DNA of 64,000 nucleotides, taken from the NCBI GenBank assembly GCA_010093705.1, contig MU006090.1, forward strand, positions 562,056 to 626,055, given 5' to 3'. A program made the position numbers and the translations under genes. The stretch is from Patellaria atrata CBS 101060. Its lineage: Eukaryota > Ascomycota > Dothideomycetes > Patellariales > Patellariaceae. The notes beneath the pieces are model-generated. The model ran no database searches. It was not told the DNA's origin and saw only the letters and a program-made list of their open reading frames with translations. Below are positions 21,801 through 34,716 of this stretch, in pieces. Every line of letters begins with the position of its first letter. Within the stretch, counting starts at the first letter, position 1.

Positions 21801-24293
21801 TCTTTTGAAGTCTGACATACAGGAAAGTTCCCGTAAGCCACGTTCGAGCAGAGTGTACATCCCTGATCGTGCCAAGTCCTATTTCCGCGTTCTATAGCAA
21901 GTTAGAAAATAGAACCAATGAATTCAATATAACTATACTTACCATATGTTCAATCAAGTTGAGGTGCAGGCTAAATCTCGGTCAGTCACGAATCGAAATC
22001 TATGAGAAAGGTCAAGAGACGTACCAACTCTCAAGTATTTCCTGGCCAGAGGCCATTTTTTCGTAGTGTTTGGCCTTTTCAATTCTCGTCATAATGACTG
22101 CGATAGCACTGTCTTCAAATTGAGGGCGTCCCGCGCGTCCAAGCATCTGCATAATTTCCAGATCCGGATATTCCTTCAACGTACCCCCTTGATACATCAT
22201 GGTATTCTTGATTATGACAAAATGACAGGGAAGATTAACACCGACCGCTAGGGTTGATGTACAGCATATGACACTTATGTTACCATGGAGGAAACCCTTT
22301 TCGATTGCCTGCCGATCTTGAGCATCCACTCCACCATGATGGAAAGCAACACCAGCAGTGACAGTGCCTTGATGAAGGATTAGTTGTAAAGTGTTCTGGC
22401 TTGCAGTTACGGATACTCACCTTTCAATTCCAAATCGCCCACCCGGACAGGATGTTGCGGTGCCTGCCAGTGACGGTCTCTAGGTCCCTTGGTCGACCAC
22501 CAGTTCGCAAGTACTTTCGCTGTGTCGATAGTTGATTTCCGCGTGCAGCAGAATATCATGATAGGCTTCTTCTGTGAGTATTTAGTAATGACCTCTGGGA
22601 GTCTGCAGATTTATTAGTCGTTGAATGGACAGAAAATTTCATTTAACACACTTGCTGTCGAGGATTTTCTCAAAAGCGAAGTCATTCATCCCTCCTTGAT
22701 ACCCAACAACATGTCTTTGAAGTTTAACAGGTCTAAATTCCTCCCCAAAACGCTCTCTGGTTGCTGGAACATGCTGATTCAAAGAATCTTTCCCAAGCCA
22801 TGTTGCGATATCATCAGAATTGGGCACAGTGGCAGATAATGCAATAAAGCGTACGTCTGATCCCACGGACTTCATTCTAGAGACAACAGCTTCTAACGTT
22901 GCGCCGCGATCTTCCTTTAATATGTGGACCTCATCGATGAGAAATAGTTTTACAAGTTGCATGAGACGCTCATGATCTTTCCATTTTCTAGTCATACTGT
23001 CCCACTTTTCGGGCGTGGTTATTATGATCGTCGCAGTCTGTACACTGCGCAATTGCGCCTGGTCGCTATCCCCAGTGAGTTCTGCACACTCTAAGTTGAG
23101 AGATGAGAACTTGTTTGTCCAATCTCGCCATCTCTCAGAGCATAATGATTTGGTTGGAGCTTGATATACAATCTTATACCGCCCATGTGGATAAGTGGTT
23201 ACGGCTCGGCAGATTGCGAGCTCAAGGACAGCAGTCTTTCCGCTGCCCGTTGGAGCAGAAAGAACGAAATTTTCGTTACTCTCGTAGACGCAATCAAAGG
23301 ATTTAGACTGTATAGCATTGAAAAGAAGCATTGGGAAGACGGAACGGAATCTATCTGGGAGTGAATGGGTGGAGATGAGCTGGATTCCTTGAGCTATGGG
23401 TGGTGCATGAGAGAGTGCGATTTGTTTCGGTACTAGTTTATTGTAGGAAGGGGCGAAATTAGTAGTATTGATGGGTATAGCGTTGCTAGTGGATGCATTA
23501 ATATCTTCGGTATCATCTGCTAATGGTCCGGCATCAACATAGTCATGACATTCAGATCTCTGTTGATTCTTGGGGGTCCGTGGAGTTTCCCGGACTCGCT
23601 GACCACTGGCTCGTCTTTGGCTAGCTTTGAAAGCTGGACTTGAAGGCTGGCCGCGAGGAGATGAGCTTGATTGCTGAGTCGAAAGACCATTGTACGCAAA
23701 TTGGGCTAATTATCTCATGTAAATGAACCAGTCATTGAACTCACTAACCGAGAGACTTACCCAGGTCCCGCTTGAGAAAGGGATTTTGTATCCTCTGATC
23801 TGCGATCTACTGAGTCCTATCTATATGATATTGGTTGAAGTGCTTACTACTTTGATGAGTCGGCTTGTATTCAATATCCTCGAGCGTTGATTGTAGACCG
23901 CCATCCACCTGCATTGTCTGCCTGTCTTGTCTGGGAGCGAGTGTAAGTCTAGCTCGACCTTCAGCAGCAGCTCTTGCGCGATCACCATGAGGTAGATTCA
24001 GGAGTTCTTCATCTGGACGAATAAGCAGTGACCGCGAGTGTGGATACAAGAGACCGACCGAAAGTATCGTGACGATGCACCTGCCTTCGCTCGAATCTAT
24101 ACTCCTCGTGGCGGTGTTGCTGTGCCCAATCAGTGCTGTGACGTTGCTGACGCGTATAGTCCTCATCGTCTAGCCCGGATCTTAATGGTAACAATGTAGG
24201 CTGAAGTGTAATCGGTGGATATCGGTGATCGGGATTGGTAGATGCAGTTGTTCGCTCTAGATTATCTAGAAGATCAAATACCGGGTCTGACAT
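18900..24293 (-). CDS. MER3: Meiotic ATP-dependent DNA helicase MER3/HFM1
   Basis: Superfamily 2 Ski2-like helicase that promotes ZMM-dependent meiotic crossovers by unwinding DNA and stabilising heteroduplex. Exons, from the start: 24293 to about 24080 (junction unresolved), 24012-23848, 23799-23761, 23705-22652, 22602-22421, 22367-22025, 21970-21943, 21891-21565, 21512-20940, 20889-20735, 20688-20591, 20542-18900. All junctions after the first keep frame, giving roughly 1600 residues. Motifs in order are APTGSGKT (Walker A), a DEVH box, LSATVPN, TPEKWD, FCCTRKST, GVNLPCH and QMLGRAGRPQ, then a Sec63-type domain with an HhH-like IEGIGN. The last exon adds a Cys/His cluster ACNHQCKDKTSCKHFCC, as in fungal Mer3 proteins. 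Exon 21943-21970 is only 28 nt. I could not find a phase-compatible strong donor for intron 1, so the first ~70 residues are uncertain. Confidence 0.93.
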
Positions 24294-24912
24294 GGTAAAG
24301 GATCGAAGTCATGAGAGGAACATGTAAATAGATACGTATATAGCAGTGGAGATAATAGAACATAGACTGTTAATGGCCGTGAAGCTGTTCAGATGGACGA
24401 GGTTCGACCGCGATCAGACGAAAAGAGAAGTCCGTTCAAAGGTTCAAGTCGCAGCTCCCTAATTGGGATGCATAGATTCCATATGTACAGACTTACAAGA
24501 AACCATGAGAACGTACCTTACCATATGTGATACCCGACGAAAGATGTGGAACTGTATTATACAGAGCAAAACTGCCCATTTAGCGTTCCATGAAAATAAA
24601 TCAGTGCGCCCAAAAAATGCACCGCCTTTTTAGATCTTCAGCGTGCCATGACCTGAGCATTATCCCTCAACGCCGCTGCGTCCGATGCCGAGAAATTCCA
24701 ACTATGATATCGTGATGTTAAGCCGTTAGGTTAGTGTATCGTCTGATTAATTACAGAGATTCTATATCCACCTTAGATCAATATCGGCCCATTAAGAATC
24801 AAAACTTTTCAAAGTCTGCGAAGGAACTAGAAAGCAACAAAGGGCTCTCTGCGGCAAAGAAGCTGCTCACTTTAATCACTCGTCACGAACATAATAGAAT
24901 TGAGGTGAGCTC
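24294..24912. other. Intergenic between transporter and MER3
   Basis: Holds the MER3 promoter and the transporter 3' UTR. No gene seen. Confidence 0.5.
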
Positions 24913-26474
24913 TTACTCATCCCGTTTTCCGAACGACCTTCTTTCTGAGCCGGCCCTTGTCGGCGTGCCAGGCCTTGACGTTGTCCTCGCATCTCCTAGT
25001 AATGGAGACTTTAGAAGCGTTGAGGTACCGTCTTTTGTGCCATCAAAGTATGAGGGATCATTATCGACGGTTGTCTTCTCATACTCTGCAATCGTGATTG
25101 GAGGCGCTCGGGCATGTTCTTGGTGAGTGTAGAGATATGTCGCACCAAGAACAACCACCGTTCCGACGATATTCTGTCATTGTCAGTTCTTTACATGCGT
25201 CTATACGAGAGAACTTGGTATCTTACGCCTGTAGTAATCTGAAGATCAAATATAAAGTAGCTCGCCACGAAACTGATGAGGATACTAATGCTCGTTGCGA
25301 AATTCTTGGCAATATTGTCCGCGTAATTGACGACCAAGGCTACAACAATGCCACCGAATGCCTGCATCAGTATAGCAGCCCATACTACTCCATTGTAACC
25401 GGCAAAGAAGCCAGCTTTCGCAATGTCCGCTCCATCTTTGAAAACCACACCAATGAACAGTGCCGGGAATAAAGAGTAGAACGCCAATTGGATGTTGCGA
25501 ATCCAAAGTGATACGGGAGCGCCAGAATCCTTGAGGACTTTTTCAAAATAAACACCCGCAAGCCCAGAGAGCATACAAGCAACAATGACAGCAGTCAGAC
25601 CAATAGAGGCATTCATCCCATTAGAATGATCGGTGGGTGATATGCCTTGGTCTTGGTGGATGCCCTCATACGTTGCGGAGCGCTTGGAAAGCAACTGTTT
25701 GGCCGCAAAATTGCCCAGGGCCATTAACTCTTCGAGCGATCGCGGATGATTGTATTCTGACTGTTCATCCTTGAGTGTCTCCATTGTAGGGGGCGGTGGA
25801 GGTGTGCTACCGCTTGGTAATTGTACAATAGCGACGCCAATGGTCAACAACACCAAGGCAGTCCATTTCCGGGCAGATAATGAACGGCGGAGTAGCATCA
25901 CCGTGAACACCGCGGTTGTGAGAATCTTCAGTTGATACGTGACCTGAAAGACGGCGGGTGAGAGGTTGCTAACAGCGACGTACTGAAGAGAGTTCTGCAA
26001 TGTGTACAGCATGGCGGGAATTGCAAGCTTCCAGCTGTCCCCGGTGAATACGGAAGCGATGAGCGTCTTGAAAAGCGTCATCGCTGTCGCCGGAGGAGCA
26101 GTGTTGCTTGAGATATCGTAGAGTGCCATTGTGAGTGATATACCAAGTTTAATGACCTCGTTTAGCAGCACAGCGGTTGATGTGAAGTATCTTTGTCCAT
26201 CCACCAAAGGCATGATTCGAGAATAGTGCATTATCTAGGGCAGAGGAGTAAGTATGGGTGTGCACGCGACAGTCTAGCGTAGGCAACGTGGGAGTATCAA
26301 GCGCTTTGTGTAACAAGGAGTGCGTACCAATATTAGGCCAGAATTTTGGAAAGTGAGCTATTATGCTTCATCAGTCAACGCCTTAAGAGATGGAGTAGAC
26401 GTCCTTACAGTGACTAGGGAGATATGTTTCATCGGAATACCTCCCCAAGTAGCTGATCGTCTTTCCGTAGCCAT
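24913..26474 (-). CDS. Nucleotide-sugar transporter, UDP-galactose/UDP-GlcNAc type (SLC35A family)
   Basis: Four exons, 26474-26409, 26357-26328, 26234-25227 and 25173-24913, give 454 residues. The second exon has only 30 nt (10 codons). Joined, the start reads GGIPMKHISLVT, LTFQNSGLIL, IMHYSRIMP, a typical N-terminus of the family. Later landmarks are LYTLQNSLQYVAVSNLSPAVFQVTYQLKILTTA, GVYFEKVLKD, WIRNIQLAFYSL, FGGIVVALVVNYADNIAKNFATS and an ITTG...ATYLYT end. About ten membrane segments are expected. Family members exchange UDP-sugars for UMP across the Golgi membrane for glycosylation. An extra loop of about 65 residues (Pro-rich, then charged) and a Ser/Thr-rich cytosolic tail look fungal-specific. 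The exact sugar cannot be told. Confidence 0.9.
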
Positions 26475-27472
26475 AGTGAACTCCCTGAACCCGATCCCCT
26501 TTTACGTGTGTTTTCTGTTACGCGTGAGTCGAGAACACCTCGGAGAGGGTCGACGTTCGGCGACAATATGGCGAAGAGGCAGGAAACGAAGGTCGACAAG
26601 TCGGTGATTGAATGAGTGCAGGAGAGAAAGACGCAGGACAAAGAGTGCGGAAGAGGAACATCGGCAGGGAGAATTAGTTGGATGAATCCAACTACCTGGC
26701 TAACTTTCAAGAGGTACGAGGTGCATACAGTACGGTACGAGAATAACAATTTCTGGGGTCCCACCAACTCTAGAAACCAGTCTAGCAAGGTCATCAGCCA
26801 CTCAGGTCATCCATGCCCTTTCACCCAAGTGCATGTCCAAAAACGGCTACATCGAAACAAACATGTGTGTTTTGTATCCAATGCATCTACACAGACCGCC
26901 CTCACGGCATCCACTTCACCAAGTCCATCATCGCGCCGAGAAGAAGGAACCGATTCCGCTATTGTCCGCCACAGATCTCTACATGTGCCTAAATTGACTG
27001 CATGACCTCTCTGCAAGTGATCAGCTGCCAAGTGTAAATCCGGGGTGTTGGAAGAAAATATGCACCGACACACGGAGCGGAAACTTGAAAATTACTAATT
27101 TGCAACATACATATAAATTATGATACAGAACATCCCGTTTTCAACTTGTCATGGTGATGATGAAAGTTCTCTTGAAGTTGCTCAGCCATTACAAGCATCA
27201 GATAAGAGCTAAACTCTAAATTAACTAGGCCCGAGCGCATGGTAGACAACGCTCCGCCAGTACTTTTCCACGTGCTCGCAAGCCACTAAAATACTCCCAG
27301 AAATGTACTGTAGCCCCTTTGCCATATACGTACAAATACATGCCCCAGCAGCCCGGAACGCAGAGATGAAGCCCCTAATCGACGCTCAGCCGAATATGCC
27401 TCCCTTTTGAAATTTGAAAAATACAAAGGAAAAATTATGCTTAGATAAGTCCCATAGTGATGCCGTAGAATT
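26475..27472. other. Intergenic, nothing recognised
   Basis: Lies between the transporter start and the Mlp1 stop. Short ORFs on both strands lack domain signs. Confidence 0.5.
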
Positions 27473-30400
27473 TCAATTTCCGTGTGGCCCTCCTCTGGGC
27501 CTCTTGCCTCCGTTTCCACCTTCACTTCCTTCATGTGGTCGCTTGTTGCCTCCTGGAAGCCATTGTTTGGCTGTAGGATTCAAATTGCCTTGGTTGCCGC
27601 CGCGACCTCCACCTGGACTACCCATGTTTTGTCCCTGGGACTGGTTGTTTTGTTGCATATTGTACCCATCACCTCGGCCTCCACCACGTCCTTTATTACC
27701 TCGAGGGACACCTTGATGACCCCCTCGCTGATGTTGTGCCTGGACATTCACGCCTTGTTGTTGTTGCTGGCCCTGTTGGAATTGGCCTTGTTGAAATTGG
27801 CCTTGAGGTCCACCCCTCCCAATAGGTCTCGGAATACCTCCGCCTCGTGGAATTCCGGATTGGCCTTGCTGGTTGTTCACGTTCATTATGCCCCGTAACG
27901 CGCCAGGCCCTGTGCCTATACTAGACTGACCCATTGGCGGCCGATTAGGTATACCATAGTTCTGTGCTCCTGAAATCTGTAGTTGGTTTGGTTGTGGAGG
28001 TTGTCCAGCCTGGCTCTGCTGCTGAGGAGGCCCCTGGAGTTGGTTTTGGCTTTGTTGCGCTTGAATTTGACGTCCGAACGTTCCAGGCTGGACTGGAAGT
28101 CCTTGTTGACTGGAGTTTGGCTGGGAGAACGAAGGCGGCCGACCGAACGTGTCCGGCTGGGGCTGGAGTTGATCTGGAGATGGTGCTTCTTGTGGTCTTG
28201 TTGTCTGCGTTCCCGGTAATACCTCTGATGCTTGCATGGCTTGAGGTGCTTGGGAAGGACCTTGAGCTGCTTGTGTTCCCTGAGAAGCTTGCAGGGCTGG
28301 TTGCGAAGCCGAAGCTTGGGCTGTGGTAGGGGTGGATGTAGTTGGTGTTGCGGTCACCGGCGCGGGTTTTGTATTCTGGGCAATAGACCAAACCTCGCCA
28401 ACCGCACGTTCTGGTGTTTCTTTTGCTGCTGTTTGAACAACTTCGAGTCTCGCGGTAGCTGTTTTCAAACGGTTGTCTGTCATATTGAGTTTGACGATGG
28501 TACGTTTACTCTCCATCATGACCGCCTGCTCCTTTTCCTTATCAGCCTTCTTTTTGAATTCTTCGAGTTTCTCTTGCGTCGCCTTCTCTTGCTCTTCGAG
28601 TTTCTGAGTCAACTCTGCTTTCGCCTGTTCAAGCTTGGTTTGAATGTTGCGGGTGACAATTCGCTTGACTTCAGCATTAGTTGATATAATATTTCTGATA
28701 TCCTCGTCAGAAAAATTCAATTCACTGATCGGCTTGGTATTTTCGACTTTGACAGTAGCACCCGCATTTGCGGCTGTCTCTGCGGCTGTTTCCGGCTGGG
28801 AAGGGCCTCCAGTGGTCGGTGTGGTTGTCGGAAGCTGCTGCGTTGCCTTTTCGAGTTCGGCTTGGTGGGCCGACTTCAGTTCTTCGACCGCAGCCTCATG
28901 TTCTGCCTTCAACTTCTCAATGGCTTCTGTATATTCCTCTGCTACCTCCTTTCGCCATTTTTCTTTTCCTTCCTGAAGTTTCGTCGATAATTGCTTTTTC
29001 ATAGACTCGGCTCTCTTGTTGTACGTTTCTTCGGCTGCTTTAACACGCTGAGCATACTCACCCTCAAGTTGATTTCTCATAGAGACAACCTCCTCAGAAG
29101 TTTGTGGGTTAGTAATGGCGGTAACGCTTCGGAGAGCCTCTAGTTCTCGCTCCTTAGTGGCCAGTTCTGCCCTAAGTGACTCTACAACATCAGTGGATAC
29201 TGGTTGTTGCTCTGCATGGTTTGCGGATGCCTGCGCTTCGTCAGCCCTTGAGGATGCAGTCTTCACAGCTTCTTCGAGTTTATTCTGTTAATGGATTAGT
29301 CATGGTAATTGGGTAGATTGAATGTCCAGCGTACCTTCTCAGCTTCCAGAGCTTGAATCGTTGCATGCAAAGACTCTATCTGCTGTTCAAGTTCCGACAC
29401 TCTGGCTGACTGTTCTTGAATTCGAAGCTCAAAGGTAGCCTTTTCCTCGTCCGACAGTGGCCTTGTTGAACTTTCTTCCACTTGGCCTTCTTCTATACCA
29501 TTAGCCATCTCACTATCGGCAGGTTTCGCATTCGACAAAGCCTCATCGCGAGCAGTTTTGGTAGCCTCTAACTCTGCCTCAACAGAGGCTAGCTTCTTGT
29601 TCGACTCTTCAGCCTCTGCTCTAAGGCGTTGTTGTTCTGAATCTCCGTCTCTGATTTTAGCGGAAAGATCTCTAGACCTTTGCTTGAACTGCTCGATCAG
29701 TTTGTTTCTCCGCTCTTGCCAATCTTGATTGACTTCTTCTTGTACAGTCTGGATGCGCTCAGGGAATCCATCGACTTCCGCTTGTAGAGACTGCTTTTCG
29801 GCGACAAGTTGGTCTCGTTCAATCTGCAGATCAGAGATCTGCGTTTTCAGGGCTTGTAGTTCTGCGGGATCAACGCGATCATACTTTTGAAGAATGTTCC
29901 GATTTCGTTGTTGCCACCTTTCATTATCCTCCTTCAGCAACTTGATCTCTCCTTCTTTCGTTTCCAAATCACTTTCCACTTCCCTCAATCGCGCTCTAAG
30001 AGGTTCAAGTTCGGACGTCAATCTTTCAACTTCCCTACTCTTCTCAGCCACCTGAGCTTGGGCTTGACGAGCATCGTTGCGAAGTGTTGTGCTACTCTCA
30101 CGATAGAGATTCAACTCATTGATTGTTTCCATGAGCTTTTTGTGACTTGCCAGACTTCGATCCTTGTCCACTTGACTCTGGCGTTCTAGGTTGAGCTTCT
30201 CTCTCGCCTGGTCGAGCTGATTTTGGAGATGGTCTACTTGTTGCTTTAGACGTTTGGACTCTTGTAGTCCAAGCTCATATTGGACGTCGACAATCTCCTT
30301 CTCGCGTCGCAGATAGCGGATAACTTCTTGAAGATTTTCGGCATCCGATCCTGGAACAGCCCCGCCATCGGTATCGCCACCTTCAGGTCCCATAGACTTT

Positions 30401-33400
30401 CGGCTTTGTTTCAGAGCAGCAATTTGAGCGCTGACCTTTTCGAGTTGATCATGCAAAACGCGATTTTGGGCATTTGTTTCCTCACGTCGAGTTTTAAGCT
30501 CCGCAAGTTCACGCTCGTACTGGTTGCGAGTCTCAGCCCAACTGTCCTCATTCTGAGTCAATGTCGTTTTGGTAGCTTCAGCCTCGGATTTGATTTGTGC
30601 CACTTCTGTTCGAAGCTGATTGTAATCCGTGCGAACCTTCTGCAAAGCTTTGGATGCTTCGGCATGCTGAATGAGCTCATTTTCATAGTTCTGTTGAGCG
30701 CGTTGAGCAATCTCTGCCTGGGCCTTTAGATCTTCTCGGTGGAGATTTGCCGTTTCTAGGTACCGTTCAGCGTCGTCCTTCAGTCGTTGAACCTCTAGGT
30801 CAAAACTTTCTCTTTGCTCGTTCAATTTTGAAGCGCTCTCTTCATGTTCAGTCCTGAGTCGTGAAAGTTCCGCATTTGTAGATGCAAGTTCCGATGATAT
30901 ATCCTGAACCCTTCGATCAAGGTCACGAATGTTTGCTTCTTTTTCCCCAAGAATACGATCCATCTCGTCTCTATAGTTGTCATAAGTCTCATTGAGACTT
31001 GCCAGCTCTTCCTCGGAGGAGTGACTAATGGCTTTGTATTGTTCAATATCACTCTTTGATGCCTCGAGTTCAGCTTTGGCGAGTTCCAAATCGCGCTTCA
31101 GATCTGCGACTTCCAGACCTAATTTCTGTTCCTTACTCAACCCATCGGTATCCTCGTTAGCGGTTTGCTCCGCATCCTGTTCGGTAGCTTGACGACGAGG
31201 AGTAGGTCGGGGCTGTAAGACCTGCGCACGTTCTTCTGCGTTTCGGACTTCGATCTTTAGTTCGTCGACACGAGTTTGCAGACTGTCGCGCTGGGTTCTA
31301 GCAGCAACGAGTTCTTCCTTGGTATTACTCAGGTTCGTAAGGAGATCATCAATCCGCGTACGTGACTGTTCCTGCTCGTATTCTCGGCGAAGAGTCAGGT
31401 TCTTACCTTCTTCCTGTTCTTTCTCGAGCTTACGTTGAACAGACTGCAAATCGGATTCTAATGACTCTACCCGTTGTTGCAGCCTCCGGCGGTTCTCAGA
31501 TTCTGAAAGTTCCCGCTCATTTTGTAGATTTTGCAAATCAGCAATCATCTTGTTGAGTTTGCTCTTTTCCTCCAGAAGTAGTCGATTGTCTTCAGTCAAC
31601 CGAGCCTCAATCTTCTTCCACAACTCCTTTTCTGCCTTGAGATTAGCGATTTCATTCCGCATGCTGTCTAGCAGACTTTTGGCTTCTACAAGCTCTTCCG
31701 CGATCTGCTGCGTACGTAGGTCATGTTTAGCCGCATTTTCAGCATATGTCTGAGAACGTCTCTGGAGCTCAGCATTTTCGGTCTTGAGCGAAGAGAAGTT
31801 CATTTGTAACAGCTCATATCGTTCTTGACTGAGGGTGAGCTGACTATTGATCTTGGAGAGTGTACCTTGCAACTCAGACTTTTCTTTAGCAAGCTTGCTC
31901 GCTTGTTGTTTGAGTGCAAGATGGTCGGATGTTGTCTCCTGCCGATATGCATCGAAATGACTCTGCATGTCTTTCAGTAGCTTTCCATAATCTGCAAGTT
32001 CTTTCGACTTAGGAGACTGCTCTCCGGACGGCAATGGCCCGCCATTCGGAGTCATGGGACGTCGATCGGTAGAATCTGCGAGCAGAGATCCAGCATCAGA
32101 GGCAGGAGGAAGAGTACCACGAGTAGTGAGCATTCGTCGATATGCATCGCGCTCACGGATATAACTCTCCGATTGCGTCGACAAGTGTTTGAGCTCTTCA
32201 CGATGCCGTTCTGCAAGCTCTCTGAGCTCGTGAAGCTCTTGTTGATCCCTTGCTTCTTGATTACGTTTAGCTTTCGCTTCTTCACCTTCCATCTGTTCGC
32301 CTAATTCTCTTGTAACTCGCAGAAGATTCAAGTTCCGCTCCTGCAGTTCTGCTACGCTCTTGAAAATAGTCAATCTTTGGCTGATGAAACGGCCGGTATC
32401 ACTCATGCCTTGCTCCCCTCTTGCTAGCTCCTCGAGAAGTGCTTGCTCCTCATCAGTTGGTGTACCTAGGCCTTGTTCCTGCGCCTGTAGTTCAACCAAC
32501 AGCATCTTAACTTGTGCACTGAGGTCACGTAGTTGTTGACGAAGAATATCGTTCTCTCGGTTTAAGCCCACCAACTGGCCTTCGGATTTCCTAGCTTCCT
32601 TCTTGAATTTATCGCGTTCTTCACGTGCTTCTTCGAGCAACTGGGACAGTTCTCTGGCCTCCTCTTGAAACTTGCCGTGCTCAATGCGCAGCTCTTCCAT
32701 CTCTGGTTGTTTCTCTTCAAGGTCTCTAATCATCTCCTCGATAGATTCTGTTAGTTTCTCGTTACGTCGTCGTTCGCTTGCAAGCTCGGATCTGGCCTGA
32801 GTATATTCGGCGTAGAGTTGTGTAACGTTCAACCCGCCCTTCGTACGAGAAGAACCTGGACTGAATGGTGCCGGCGAGCCACGACTCTGTCCAAAGTTGT
32901 CGATACCATTAAGATTTCGTCTTGGCGTCCCGGGAAGAGATCCTTGAGCTTGGGGTGCTGGAATTGAAATTTCGCCTCTCTCAATCTCGAGTTCAAGTTG
33001 TGCAAGTCGTCCCTCAAGATTCTCGCGTTGGTTCTTCTCAGTTTCTACCTCAGCCTGTAACTGACCAACCTCTGCTGCGGCATCCTCCTTGTTCCTTTCA
33101 AGCTCATGTTGAACATCTTGAAGGCGCGCAATTGCGGCATCGGCTCTCTGGCTCTGGAGGTCAGCAAGTCTGTGAGCACTATCTAGTTCTACCCGAAAAG
33201 ACTTTTCGGCGTTGGAAGAGTCCTCTTGCAACTGTTGTATTCTGGATAGTGCGTCCTCAGTCCTCGCGTTAACTTCATCAATCCGACTACGTAAAGTAGA
33301 TTCAGTCCGTCGTAGCGATTCAATGGTCTCCGTAGCATCTTCATTGAGTCGCTGCAGTTCTGCAATCTTAGAAGTCTTCTCTTTCCTGAATTTGGTATAC

Positions 33401-34117
33401 TCTGCAGACTTTGCCTTGAGCTCGGACTCGTGCCATTCATTGTTCTTCTTCAGTAGTTCGATCTCCTGTTGCAGCGACTGTTCGCGGAATTTGGTGGCCG
33501 AAGCTGCGTTTTCGACACTTTGTAGCTTCTCTTCCAACTTGGTAACATCACGACGAAGCGAGACGATTCTTTGCTGTTGACTGTGGAGGTCTTCTTGTAG
33601 CTTGTCGTTTGCCGCAGACTTAGAATCTACTAACGCTAATGCATCTCGATTGGATTCTTCTAGGGTGGATATGCGAGTTTTGAGTAATCCCGTCTCAGAT
33701 GTTGAGTGGGATGTAGATGACTTGAGCTCTTGCAATTCGGTCTCTAACGCAGCACGTATATTTCCTAAACGCGTACATGTGAGACAATTGACATGATAGA
33801 GATCTAGACGGCTGTTTAGTCGCACCTTCTTCGTCGAGTTTCTTCTTCAGGATCTCTACTTCCTTCATCGACTTTTCCACCGATGACCTGAGCATGCGCG
33901 CACGGGCATCTCCCGTCCTAACTGCATTTTCCAGCTCAACATCAGAGCGTAATTTTTCTGACTTAAGCTCATCATAATCTCGAGCTTTATTTTCAAGCTG
34001 CACCAATAATGACTTTACTAATTCTGTGACGGCGTCGGTATCGAGGAGGGTTTGAATAGTGGATTCTGGTACGTCGTAAGAGGTGGAGATGTACACAGTA
34101 TCCACGGCAGATGCCAT
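27473..34117 (-). CDS. MLP1: Nuclear-pore basket protein Mlp1/TPR
   Basis: Three exons, 34117-33826, 33764-29335 and 29284-27473, give 2177 residues. The start is the ATG in a good context (GCCATGGC). Residues from about 60 to 1700 are nearly unbroken heptad coiled coil rich in Glu, Gln, Leu, Lys and Arg. The tail of about 300 residues is low-complexity, rich in Gly, Gln, Pro and Asn, and ends basic (GGNGGKRPRGGPHGN). Length and layout match TPR/Mlp1, which form the filaments of the nuclear basket, anchor mRNA quality control and help chromatin organisation. NIRAALETELQELK lies at the first junction and EVWSIAQNTKPAP near the coil end. It is divergent from TFIIE-beta across 599 bp. Other long coiled-coil proteins are possible but less likely given the tail. 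Confidence 0.88.
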
Positions 34118-34716
34118 GGCTGAAGCTTCGTTTGAAAGCTTCCCGTCGTTTGTAGGGTAGGTCCAGCTACGGCATGATTTGAAGAGGAACAAAAGAAGGT
34201 AAGGTAAGTCAAGGAGGGAAGAGAAAAAGTGGAAGGAAGTTATCCGGTCAACAAAGGACCGTCGCGAAAGTTGTAAAGGCAGGAAGCAATGACCATGCGG
34301 CTCAACTGAAAGATGCACGGAAACGGCCAAGGGGCCAAGACCACAAGGGCCGCGGTCACGTTGATTGAACTAAAGCGCCGTGGAAAATGCCGACAATCTG
34401 CATCACCACCGATGTCTATTGCCAACCCCGTTACAATAATTCTTTATTGTTTCACTTTACTCCTCAACTTGTGTTCGTTCTCCATGACTCTATCATGACA
34501 ACCAGTGATAGTATTATGGCGTTTCATTCATGGGTCTCTGATTGAGTTCCCTGATTGCGACAGCTCGGCTCCGGTCTTTCAAAGGCTTCTTCTCCAGGCG
34601 CAGTTCAAATCCCCATCTCACTCACTTCCATATTAATCCCTCCTCAAAGATTCAGGACTTTCCCCTCTTGTTTACCCGCTTCTTCAGGAACCAAACGCTT
34701 CGAACGCATAATCATC
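34118..34716. promoter_or_regulatory. Shared divergent promoter region, MLP1 and TFIIE-beta genes
   Basis: A 599-bp region between two divergent start codons. It must hold both promoters. I see no clear TATA box. A CTTCTTCAGG/CCCCTC-type pyrimidine-rich leader precedes the plus-strand start. Confidence 0.5.

Noticed and set aside
27964-28684. Plus-strand ORFs antisense to the MLP1 tail
   Set aside because: They mirror the low-complexity Gln/Ala-rich coding of the real gene and have Leu/Val-rich, repeat-driven composition.
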